A stretch of DNA of 64,000 nt from Tricholoma matsutake (Eukaryota; Basidiomycota; Agaricomycetes; Agaricales; Tricholomataceae), in NCBI GenBank assembly GCA_026075535.2, contig AP026538.1:17802337-17866336 (forward strand), written 5' to 3'. Both the position numbers and the translations under genes were made by a program. Position 1 is the first letter of the stretch; each line of letters starts with the position of its first letter. The notes under the pieces are model-generated. The model had not been told where the DNA came from. It did no database searches and was given only the letters and a program-made list of their open reading frames with translations. This document shows positions 9,492 through 19,164 of the stretch, piece after piece.

Positions 9492-9764
9492 TTGTGTGCG
9501 GCAGAGTGGGCTGAAAAGGAGGACTTGGTGTATTTCAGGGATCACATCTATGTCCCCAATGACCCAGCCCCTTGTTGGCGCATCATATCCCAATACCATG
9601 ACTCATGGATTGCCAGTCATCCTGGACCTTGGAGGACCTTGGAGCTCACCTCATGGAATTATTGGTGGCCACAGATGTCATGGCTCATTGGTCAGTATTG
9701 CTGTACTTGTGACCTTTGCTTACACACCAAGTGGAAGGATGCCTGGTTTGGCAACCTACACTAG
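9492..9764 (+). pseudogene. Gypsy-1A integrase zinc-binding (HHCC) domain
   Basis: The translation contains HDSWIASHPGP, WNYWWPQMSWLIGQYC and CDLCLHTK, giving the H-H-C-C spacing of the integrase N-terminal zinc domain. The following piece (WKDAWFGNLH) resembles the segment that normally leads into the core domain. Homology then stops and resumes about 790 bp later, where the same segment is present again (TKIPRHKPIGELHPLPVP). The two integrase pieces therefore overlap in homology. Confidence 0.75.
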
Positions 9765-10550
9765 ACTTAAGGTGGACCGGAAAGACAGGACTAGGTTATC
9801 TTTGTTGCATGGAAGTAGGAACCATAAGTTACTACAAACAAAAGAATAGGAAGTTACTATACCTTGTTGCATGGAAGTAGGAACAAAGGTTAAGGAATAA
9901 AAAATAAGCAATATATAAGAAAAAGATTGACTGTGTAAGTAAAAGGCTGCATCAAGCACAGTGTGTGATTTGGGAAGGCCACATCGGGTGTAGTCACATA
10001 ATAGGAAGTTACCACATCAGTGGTGCAATGTTGGCATTGATGGATGCAGATAGGGAGGTAATAATGTAAAGGTCGTTGCTGGTGCATATGTTGCCAGTGT
10101 GTTGCTAGGATTATCACCAGTGGCTGTGTCGGTGATTGGGTGGTGAGTGGATATCATCAGCAGTGGCTGTGTCAGTGATGGAGGGAACAAGTTGTCAATG
10201 TCTGGGTGATGATGTACATGTTGTTGTTGGGGTGTATACTGCCAGTGTATTGCTGGTGTAATTACTGGTGGCTGTGTTGGCAGTTGTATGGCTCCGGGTA
10301 TATGTGAGGATGTCACTGGCGGTGGCTGTGCCAGCACCATGGGACATTGTGAAGTGGATGTTGATTGTAATAGATGCTCATGCATCTTATGTTGGTGAGT
10401 TGTTTCTGTGCCATAAGCAGTGTTGGAATTGCCAGTGGCTGTGCTGGCAGTGAGGGTGATTGTGTCAGCAATGTGTGTGGCTGTGTCAGCACCAGGGGAG
10501 TGTGCTGGCAGCGGTGTGAGTGAATGTGCATAATGTCATAAGTCTGTGGG
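9765..10550. repeat. Unrecognised insertion with CCAGTGGCTGTG-type minisatellite
   Basis: The block separates two overlapping integrase pieces of Gypsy-1A. It contains two copies of a TTGCATGGAAGTAGGAAC motif (about 9806 and 9866) and a loose minisatellite based on CAGTGGCTGTG, with variants from about 10080 to 10480. No terminal inverted repeat or clean target duplication was found. A CTTACAC(AC)CAAG motif occurs on both sides, but this is part of the integrase homology itself. Confidence 0.5.
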
Positions 10551-11385
10551 GCTGGACTTACACCAAGATTCCTCGTCACAAACCCATTGGTGAGCTACAC
10601 CCTCTCCCTGTTCCAGAGAGTCATTGGGATGTTGTCAGTGTCAACTTTGTGGTGGAGTTGCCAGAGTCAAATGGGTTTGATCCAGTGATGTGCACAGTTG
10701 ATTCCATGGGGAAACATGCTCACTTCATTCCCACTCACACCACTGTCAGTGCCCTGGGTGCTGCCCAACTCTATCTCCACCATGTGTGGAAGTTACATGG
10801 ACTCCCTGGCACTTTCCTTTTGGACCATGGGCCTCAGTTTGTGGCAGAGTTCACTTGTGAGCTGTACTGACTTCTGGGGATCAAACTCCTCACTTCGACT
10901 GCTTATCACCCACAAAACTGATGGCCAGACTGAGCGAGTCAACCAGGAACTGGAGCAGTACATCCGTGTCTTCGTCAATGAGTGCCAGGACAATTGGGAT
11001 GATCTCCTCCCCTTGACCAAGTTTGGATACAACAACCATGTCCACACTTCCACTCAACATACCCCTTTCTTCTTAGATACTGGATGGCATCCACACATGG
11101 GATTTGAACCTCACCAAGCCCCCTCACACATCAAGACAGTGAATGAGTTCATGGAATGCATGAGGGACAGTTTGGAGGAGGCAAAGGCAGCCTTGGCAAA
11201 GGTGAAGGACAACATGGCATGTTTTTACAATCAATGCCATTCTCTGGTGCCTCAGTACAAGGTTGGTGATCCAGTTTATCTTGACTCCAGTGACATCTCC
11301 ACCACACATCTGTCCAAGAAACTCACCCATCACTTCCTGGGACCTTTCCCCATTGTCAAGTGTGTTGGAATGCATGCCCATCATT
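10551..11385 (+). pseudogene. Gypsy-1A integrase core, C-terminal part lost
   Basis: Integrase inserts the element DNA. Catalytic aspartates are seen in VMCTVDSMGKHAHFIPTHTT and FLLDHGPQFVAEF, and the glutamate in GQTERVNQELEQYIR. A frameshift near 10870 separates the second aspartate from the glutamate. The tail reads [15 protein letters not shown] and [16 protein letters not shown], usual before the C-terminal domain. Homology ends near 11370, where the minus-strand reverse transcriptase of the next copy begins. Any chromodomain and the 3' LTR are absent. Confidence 0.85.
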
Positions 11386-13525
11386 TGAGGTAATGGGTAG
11401 TGATTTTTGACTGTGATGTCATTGAGCCTTCTGTAGTCTTGAACTGGTTGAAGTGAGCCATCCTTCTTCTTGACAAAGAAAAAGGGAGAGGCCATGGGTG
11501 ACTTTGATGGTTGAATATGTCCAGAGGCTGCTTGTTGATGAACTGCTCAAGCTGTCACTGTTCATCAGGAGAGAGAGGATAAACCTTGCAGGATGAAGGG
11601 GTTCCACCAGGGGTGAGTTTGATTGTGTAATCCCATGGCTTGCATGTAGGGAGGGAGTTGAATGACTCCTTGGAGAACATGTCCCTGAACTCATGGAGAT
11701 GAGGAAGTAAGGAATCAGTAGAGGATTTAGCAGCATTGTTTTTTTGGGAAGGCCTCAGCAAGGCATTGGGATATGTTTGATGTAGCACACACGTCATGCA
11801 ATGGACAAATCACAATGTAGAAAATCCAATCACCTTCCTCTACTTCCTCTGGCTCCTCCTCATTGTCATCTGTGTCTGGCATCAGATCAGGAACCCCCTC
11901 TAACTCCACATCAGGCATAGGTAGGGGTCCAGCACAACACTTCTGAGTGCATCACAGTGAGGCCCTTTGTCCACAACATTCTTGTCTGGCTTCCATGAAA
12001 CAGGTGTTACAGCTGGATCGACACTGGCTCATGGTAACCTCCCTGGTACACCAGTTAACCTCTGGGTGATGGTCTCGAAGCCACAGATAGCCTGATCACC
12101 TTCTGCTTTCCTAACTGAGTGACAGCAAAAAGGGCACACTCACTATGATCTTTGTAACAGAGGACCAGGTCTACAGCCTCTCAGATGGCACGAGCTTCAT
12201 TTGGGGACCCATCCACATTATAAACAGGTATTGCACTCCCATGAATTACTTTTGGGGCATTGGGCAGAGGGAGAGGTAGGGAGAGCAGGTACATCTTCAG
12301 CCAACTTTGAAGGGTCAGATAGGGGAATGGTCATGGAATCAGATTCATTCTCCAGAGAACTGACAGAACTTCAAAGTGGTTATGACAGGCAATGAGGGTG
12401 TATGATTCACTCACTGCAAATAGAAAAATCCTGCTCCTCTACAACTTCTGCTTTGATCTCCTCTTTGACCTGACCCTTCACTTCCTTAACATCTACATGT
12501 GCCAACAGGTCCTGGAGGAGTTCATCTCACCCCTTAGGGGTGATCATGCAAATGTCCTGATGATGGGGACATGCTCCAGCCATGTGTCCAGTTTCCCCAC
12601 AGTGGTAGCAGAGATTCAACCTACACGCATGGCTACAGGCTGCATCAACATCCATCAGTACCAGGACATTGATGGCAGGTGCAGGGGTCTGATGGACAGG
12701 AATGAGGTTACATTGGGGGAGGGTTTGATTGAAGGTGTAGGGTGCATGAGTGGTAGTTGGAGTGCAGAATGCAGCATTAAACACTGCATTTGTGAGTCAG
12801 TTCTCATCACAGAGTGAAGCAGCTTCATACCAAGCATAGATATCATTGTCTGCTGGGTGCCCTTCCAACATCTGTGCAATCTGGTCCTGAATCTCTTGGT
12901 TGAGGCCCTGTCAGAACTTCACCACCACTGGTAGCCCACTTCCATATCCTGCCATGTCCACCAAGTCATTAAGCTTGTCGATATAATCATCCACAGATCA
13001 ACATGTCTGATGGTAAGAGGAGGACTCAAGCTGTGTCACTGCTTGGTGGTGCTCATTGAGGGGACAAAAGTGGTGTACAAACTCTGCTAAAAAGTCACCC
13101 CAAGTGGAGAAAGGTAGAGAACTGAGCTCTTTAGTTTGGTGCAGAATACAGTCCATGTAGAGATAGGTGCATTCAGATTTCATGTATGTGAAGGCCCAAT
13201 AAATTTTTGCAGCTTCGTCAATGAATTGATGTGACTGGAGACTGATGTACAACTCACAGGAATTAAGGAATGCATGCCCCTGCACACATGCACCATTAAA
13301 TTCGGCAGGGGCAGAACAGTTTGATCTGGGTGTGCTCCTTAGTGGGCATGTTAAGTGGTGAGTTGTTGTTGTTGGGCACACTTGGAGTCATAATGGGGGG
13401 AATATTGGTCATGGAGTTAGTCTGAAGGGTTCTGACAAAGTTTTTGATTATAGATTTAAGTGAATTGATCTGCATGCATATTCTGGTAACATCACCTTCA
13501 AGCACATCAAGGCACTCTGATGTGT
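11386..13525 (-). mobile_element. Gypsy-1B: inverted, truncated Gypsy-1 copy
   Basis: Read on the minus strand, the order is gag (13520 to 12400), the protease region (12350 to 11870) and the reverse transcriptase N-terminus (11800 to 11386). The zinc knuckle CYHCGETGHMAGACPHH is near 12580. The protease active site is gone: at about 12238 the sequence jumps, leaving out about 190 bp that contain DSG in copy A. The gag N-terminus is cut at 13525 by a hAT-B end, and the reverse transcriptase is cut at 11386, head-on to Gypsy-1A. It has no LTRs and cannot be functional. Confidence 0.85.
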
Positions 13526-14040
13526 TAGTGTTTGAAGGTCCAGTTCGGTCTGGTTTTTTTCAATTTAGGATTGAAACCGCAACCACAACCTGTTCAATTA
13601 AATTCAAAAACTATATAAAACTGAACCAGACTGCACAAAACCAGTTTATAACAGTTCAAACCAGTACAACAACCAGTTGTCAACAGGCTTAGGTCGGTCC
13701 GAACTGACCCAAGCTAGTTAATGTCGAACACTAGAAAACTATTTAAAATGAAATTGTATACTACTAAAGCTATATTAATGAATTTCGAACACTTCCCCAG
13801 CTATAAAGTTACTAATAACACTATACTAATGCTCTACCAATGAATATCAGTCACTAATAGTACTATACTACTAAAGAAACACTCAAAAATGAAGTGTGGA
13901 AAGGTGGGGGGCAAGCCCAAAGAAAGTTGATGGAATGTGGGAGCCTTTATATACCCAAAAATGCGCACAGACCATGTAGTCACATGTGTGTGAATAAACA
14001 ATAAAAAGACACCACTTTTTATTGTTTATCCCTATGCTGC
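13526..14040. mobile_element. hAT-B2: one end of a hAT-B element
   Basis: At 13526 the sequence begins TAGTGTTTGAAGGTCCAGTT, matching the hAT-B1 termini, followed by CCAGTT-type subterminal motifs. Near 13946-13990 it has the reversed TATA-like box and GCGCACAGACCATG block of hAT-B1. No second end and no repeat of the flanking TGATGTGT were found, so it is truncated. The right limit given is approximate. The AT-rich stretch around 13720-13880 is otherwise featureless. Confidence 0.65.
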
Positions 14041-14049
14041 TCACAACAT

Positions 14050-16275
14050 CCTTGCAGTTGCAAAACATCCACCATACAAGTTGCAGAGGACATGGCTGTC
14101 CCAGAGCCATCTCATCTTACCAGGTGAGTGGTGTTTTTTCCTTTTGCTCTTTTTTCTTTCATTTTCTCTTTCATTTCTGGTCCTTTTTTCTTTTTGTTTT
14201 ATTTCTATCTTACTAATCATATTATATTCAGAATGGAAGCTCTGCTCAAACACAGGGGCCTTGAGGAGCTTCAGCACCAAGTTAACAACCAGTGTGTTGT
14301 CAATGGCTTTGAGCCTCACTTCCAGATACCACCTTGGACTGATCCCACACTGAACAATGAGGCTGCTACATCTGAGCTGAAGTGGAGTATATGTCAGAAC
14401 TTTGGGGAGGTCAACAAATTGATGAAAATTGCACCAATGCCCCAAGGAGATATCCAGACAAAGCACCAAAGACTCAGTGGTCATTGATGGGTGTCAATAT
14501 TCAATTTCACAGCAGGGTTCTATGCTGTTAATGTTGCAGAAGAATCCAGGCCATATACTGCATTCTATGTCAAAGGATGGGGTTATTTCTGGTATGCCAA
14601 GATGCCATTTGGACTCACTGGGGCACCTTCCACCTTTGAAGATATGACTGCACAATATCTACATGACCTTGTGGCACAAGAAATAATGGAGCTTCATTAA
14701 TGATGGTGGTGCAGCTGTGGACACACTTGAGCAGATGATGACAAAGCTGGTTACCATATTCAGAAGGATATGAGAGCAAAAGATCTCCCTGTCCACAAGC
14801 AAAAATGAATTGTTTATGACTATGGCAGTATTCACCAGTGCTACAGTCAGCCCAAAAGGGGTACAGCCTGACCTCACCAAGTTAACTGTGGTTGTAAACT
14901 GGAAGGAACCTGCAGACACACTTAATCTAGCAGCATTCTTAGGTCTGACCAGTTGGTTTTGAGATCTCATAAAGGCTATGTGATGGTTGAGAAGCCACTG
15001 AGAGACTTGTTGCATGGGGTTGAACTGCCACAGACATATGCAAAGTCAGTATACAGGAGGACTTTGCTAAACTACAAACTTGTGGATCATTGGACATCAG
15101 AGCGTGCAAGGTCATTTCTGGCTTTGAAGAAGATCCTGACATCAGGACTGGTTCTCCAAGGGCCCAAGGGGGATGGAACACATTTCATTGTTACAAGTGA
15201 TGGGTGCCAGGATGCTTTTGGTGCAGTACTCTCACAGAAGTTTGAAACAACTATGCCAGATGGCTGAAAGCTGATGAAGCTTCACACCATCGGTTTTGCA
15301 TTGAAGCATACATCACATTCTGAGATCAAATACAAACCCTTCTTACTCAATTTGCAGCATTGAAGTTTGCACTGGATAAGTTCTCAGACATCATCTGGGG
15401 GTTCCCCATCAAAATTGAGATGGATTGTCAGGCACTATGGGATGTCATGATGAACAATAAACTGAATGCAACACATGCAAGGTGGAGAGATGGGATCCTG
15501 AGTTGGCAGATAGTGGAGGTTTGACATGTCCCAGGGAGGATCAATGTGGTGGCTGACAGTCTCAGCCATGTGAGGAAGGGGGTGGAGAAGGAGGATGGTG
15601 ATGGTAGTGAATGGATGATGTGCAAAGATTGGGAGGCAGTGACTGGGCTCACACACAACACTTTCTGGGTCACAACAATGGGTGACACTGATGAATTGTG
15701 ATGCCAGTTTGCAAAGGAGCCCATTTTCTTGCAGGTGATTGAGTCATTGTAGGAGTTAGACCAAGGGCACAGCATGAGGGAGAGGAGGAGGGCAAAGCAT
15801 TGGGCTTTGGAGTATAAGATTGATGAGGGTAAGCTGTGGCATGTTGGGCATGGGAGGAGAGCACAGGCAAGGGTGAGGGTCAAGTGCATGACAAGGGGAG
15901 AGGCAGTTGAGTTGGCAAGGAAGAAACACCTGGAGGATGGTCATTGGCAATGGGATGCAATAAAGAGAGCACTCACAGATATCATATGGAGCCCAGGCCT
16001 AGACATGTCCATAACACACTGTGGGCATTGCAAGAACTTTGGTGGTACCCATCTACATGCAATCCTGAATCTGATCACCTGACACCACCCATTCGAGCTC
16101 TTGGTTGGTGATTACCTTTCTCTGCCTGTGGGAACTGGTGGATTCCACACTGTGGGGCTGTATCTCAATACCTGTTCGCAGCATGTGTGGGGTTTCAAGT
16201 ACAAGACAGCAGGGAGTGGAAAGACTACCGTTGGCAGATTGTCTAGCATCTTCCAAAACTTTGCCCCATCCAAGG
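14050..16275 (+). pseudogene. Gypsy-2: decayed Ty3/Gypsy polymerase of a second family
   Basis: The + strand reads, in order: ELKWSICQNFGEVNKLM and MPQGDIQTKHQRLSGH (reverse transcriptase entry), FTAGFYAVNVAEESRPYTAF and MPFGLTGAPSTFEDM (fingers/palm), and FINDGGAAVDTLEQM at about 14693. Next come VTSDGCQDAFGAVLSQKF and MDCQALWDVMMNNKLNATHARW (RNase H), then VADSLSHVRKG. The integrase zinc and core entry follow: ARKKHLEDGHW, CGHCKNFGG, FELLVGDYLSLPVGTGG, ending near 16275. The palm motif, FVDDGG in this family, is altered to FINDGG and preceded by a small deletion, so the enzyme is dead. A GTGAGT...TTCAG intron-like segment (14124-14231) precedes the frame. Several stops are present. Confidence 0.8.
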
Positions 16276-16700
16276 TATTCATGACAATGACAACAATGAC
16301 AACAAGGACAAGAATGACAAGGACAAGGACAACAAGGAAGGCAAGAAGGCCAGGGACAACAATGACAGTGAAAAGTTTATGTGTACCACTGCCACCACCA
16401 CCACCTGTCCCCATCACCTCTCTCCCCACCACTGGCATACTGCTGTTACCACCACCAACACTACTGCCACACCACTGTCAAGACCACTACAGCTGACACC
16501 ACTGCTGCTACAGGTACTTCAGCTGATGTGGGTAAGTGTGACTAATTGTCAATTTTTAATCTATATCATACCTCTAACTGTATTAGATATTATAATGACT
16601 GATGACAGTAATAATGTAGTTGGTGATCATCAATCAGCAAATGGTAGGTATTATTCATTTATGATAACTGGTTTATTTAAGATAGATCAGATGTTTTTAT
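16276..16700. other. Low-complexity sequence, no gene seen
   Basis: GACAANGACAA-type tracts (about 16280-16370) are followed by CCACCA-type tracts to about 16520. They could be coding in one frame (Asp/Asn/Lys-rich), but nothing identifies a protein. An AT-rich stretch follows. Confidence 0.5.
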
Positions 16701-16729
16701 GGTGAGCCCACCTCAGAACCCACCTCAGC

Positions 16730-17165
16730 CCTCCTGGTCAACATGGAGCCTCTCGTACCACAGGTGGTATCCTACATGGTCATGCACTTGGCAATGTGTT
16801 TCACTTTGGTGACCACATGAATGTTGATGACCAGCAGGGAAAAGTTGTAGGCAAGGTCCATGTTTATATGATGCATGGCAATCCCAATGACTCCAAGCCT
16901 TATATGGTGCTCAAGCATGAAGTCACCAACTGTCTCACACACATCCTCAAGAAGCTTGGAAACTCATACTCACCTGTCAGAAGTATGTTGTTTTGATTTT
17001 GAATTTAAATTGGTCTTAAGACAAAGTCTAGAGGAAAATCAGCATGTATTTGTATGTGAGGATGACCTTTGGAAAGTCTGAGGTCAATATGAGTCTGTGA
17101 TTGAAGAAGATGGAGAGGTTGATTGGGTGGTTTTAAACCACCAATTTACCTTGAAGCTTCTCATT
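16730..17165 (+). pseudogene. Unrecognised protein fragment
   Basis: An open stretch reads ILHGHALGNVFHFGDHMNVD, then GKVHVYMMHGNPNDSKPYMV and VTNCLTHILKKLGNSY. A second piece after a break has ENQHVFVCEDDLWKV and EEDGEVDWVVLNHQFTLKLL. The composition looks protein-like, but I do not recognise the family. No clean start or stop is apparent and stops separate the pieces. It may be part of the gene broken by, or downstream of, Gypsy-2. Confidence 0.35.
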
Positions 17166-17199
17166 GTAAGTTTTAAATCCTCTTATAGGAATTTATTTT

Positions 17200-17600
17200 G
17201 TGAGTCTCTACTTTTAGGTGGCTGATCAGACACCCAGCTTGCTCCAACTCCAACTTCAGATTCACTCTTGCCAGCCTCTTCCTTGACCTCTATTCTGCCT
17301 TTTAAACAGCAACTCATCACTCTTCTTGGCATACCAGGTTCATTGACTGGGTACAGGTGATGTCTCCCTTCAACTTGCATATCAAAAATACAAGGCTTTT
17401 CTTACTGCATTCCAAACTTATGAAATGGTGAAAGTGAAGACCTGGATGATCACATGACCAACAAAAACCAATTTTATTGAATTATTTGTCTCAAAGTCAT
17501 TTTTCCTTTCTTACTACCAGCATTATTTTCCCAAAGTGGCTTAATATGATGAGATGGTATCGTGGTTGAGTGAAGATAAGGATTGAATCTGTGATGTTGA
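17200..17600. other. No gene seen
   Basis: AT-rich sequence without convincing frames, repeats or RNA genes. Confidence 0.4.
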
Positions 17601-17609
17601 TTTTTGGGG

Positions 17610-19099
17610 GATAAAGAAGGAAGCTTATACTTTTATGGACTTGGCAGTGTGGTTGCAGAATGGAGGAAATTTGGAGGTTGAAAGTGATAATAAATGCACT
17701 GGGGAGTAGTCATTGTCAATGTTGGAGTCATTCCCATTGGAAGTTGGGGCTGGAGAGATGTTGGGGTCCAGCATATTGAAATCAGATACAGTAGAAATGG
17801 ATGATGGTGAGGATAACACAGAGGCATCAATGGCATTAGGATCTATACAGTGATGGTCAGAGCTGTTACAGAGTCCATGACTAGGGGTGGTGCCAAAATA
17901 CATCTGTGGGCCAGTATGTGCTCTGGGTGCCAGTGCCAGCAATGCTGATGCCATGATGAAATATTTGAGGTTGAATTGGAGGAGCCTGCCTGACAGATGT
18001 GGCTGTGGGCAATGGAGGAGAGGCATGGGTGGAAGGATGGGTGGAAGATTGCCTCCAAGTCTGAATATTGGATGAACCATATGTATAGCACAGTAAACAA
18101 GGGGCGGCACCAGAATGAGGTACCATTTCAATGTCCTCAGCAACCAATGCATGGTGTGACAAAACTAGTGTTATTTCTGCATTAGTAGGGGAGCTGGGGT
18201 ATGTGGTGATAATCACCAGGGAATCATCACTGTCAAAGTTGTCAATACTAAAAGCAGGGAATGTAGTTGAACAGCTAGTGGTAGCACTGGGCCCAGCCGC
18301 TGATGAGTCTTCAAAGTCAAAGATGGCAAATGCACAGGGCGGTCTGTGGGAGATGTCACTGGCCCAGGGATATCATTGAAATCTGCAAGATGAATAGGCT
18401 GGACATGCAATGTAGTAGAATGGCCAGTGCAAGTATCAGGCCCATTGGCCAATGAGTCCTCAAAGTCAGACAAAGTGAATGGAGTGGGCAGGGGGGTTAC
18501 TGGCCCAGGCACATCATTGAAGTCCACAATATTGAGAGGGAATGTAGTTGAATGGCTGGCACTAGCCCCAGGGCCAGCCACCAAGGAGTCTTCAAAGTCA
18601 GAGACACTAAACACAAATGGAGTGGGCAAAGGGGTTACTGGCCCAGGCACATCATCAAAGCCCATAACATTGAGAGGCAATGTAGTTGAATAGCTGGCAC
18701 TAGCCCCAGGGCCAAGAGAGATGGATGGAATCCCAGGGGTAGGTGGTCCAAATTCACATTGGCAAGACTGTCGGCCAAGGACCAAAGAAGGATCAGCACA
18801 TCTATCATAAGGCCGATCAAGGTGCCGATGCCAATCCAAGACATAACATACATCTGTCATACATCTCAGTGATGTATATTTACTTAATTTAGGAAAGATC
18901 TTCAACTTACAACCTCGGCATAGAGAATTCTTTGCATCCAACTTTGTTTTACAAAGTTTGCCTGGTCTACCTCCAACAAAACCCGGCGGAATCGGGACTC
19001 CGCATACCAAATGATCTCTTGTGCATGCCTTTGGAGTTGCACTTTTGGGCCCGATTGCAAAGAAAAAGGGCTGTAGACTGAGAGACTTTTGTTTGACAT
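17610..19099 (-). CDS. Unrecognised protein with ~45-residue tandem repeats
   Basis: The likely start is the ATG at 19099 (MSNKSLSVYSPFSLQSGPKV), followed by HAQEIIWYAESRFRRVLLEV. A probable intron with a GTAAGT donor (near 18910) and an AG acceptor near 18850-18865 joins this to a frame with DWHRHLDRPYDRCADPSLVL. The C-terminal half contains three to four copies of a repeat (DVPGPVTPLPTPF, SDFEDSL, GPGASAS, STTLPLN). A frame change near 18270 leads into an acidic Ser/Pro tail (to about 17630). The gene lies about 65 bp downstream of the KDZ transposase on the same strand and keeps more CpG than neighbouring retroelements. It could be a second element-borne gene or an independent host gene. 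No function is inferred. Confidence 0.45.
18285..18720 (-). repeat. ~135-bp coding tandem repeat, about 3 copies
   Basis: Repeated blocks such as GTTACTGGCCCAGGCACATC, AATGTAGTTGAATGGCTGG and TCTTCAAAGTCAGA recur with a period near 135 bp. On the minus strand they encode the PGPVTPLP / SDFEDSL / STTLPLN repeat of the gene above. Confidence 0.75.
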
Positions 19100-19164
19100 G
19101 GTTTTACTGATCGTGGTTGGTTATCAAGATAATCGTATTTACATCAAGATTACATAATCATCAG

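Larger units (their letters stand above)
1925..11385 (+). mobile_element. Gypsy-1A: degenerate Ty3/Gypsy retrotransposon with nested insertions
   Basis: Gag, protease, reverse transcriptase, RNase H and integrase relics follow in Ty3/Gypsy order on the + strand. Stops and frameshifts break every domain. Three insertions split it: hAT-B1 (4019-5512), hAT-A1 (5932-8226) and a minisatellite-rich block (~9765-10550). Without them the internal part is about 4.9 kb, normal for the superfamily. The 3' end is missing: integrase homology stops near 11368-11385 and joins an inverted Gypsy-1 copy, so no 3' LTR is present. Confidence 0.85.

Noticed and set aside
9492..9849. Alternative + strand frame of 117 codons
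   Set aside because: It overlaps the integrase zinc domain in a different frame; the frame with the HHCC residues is the real one.
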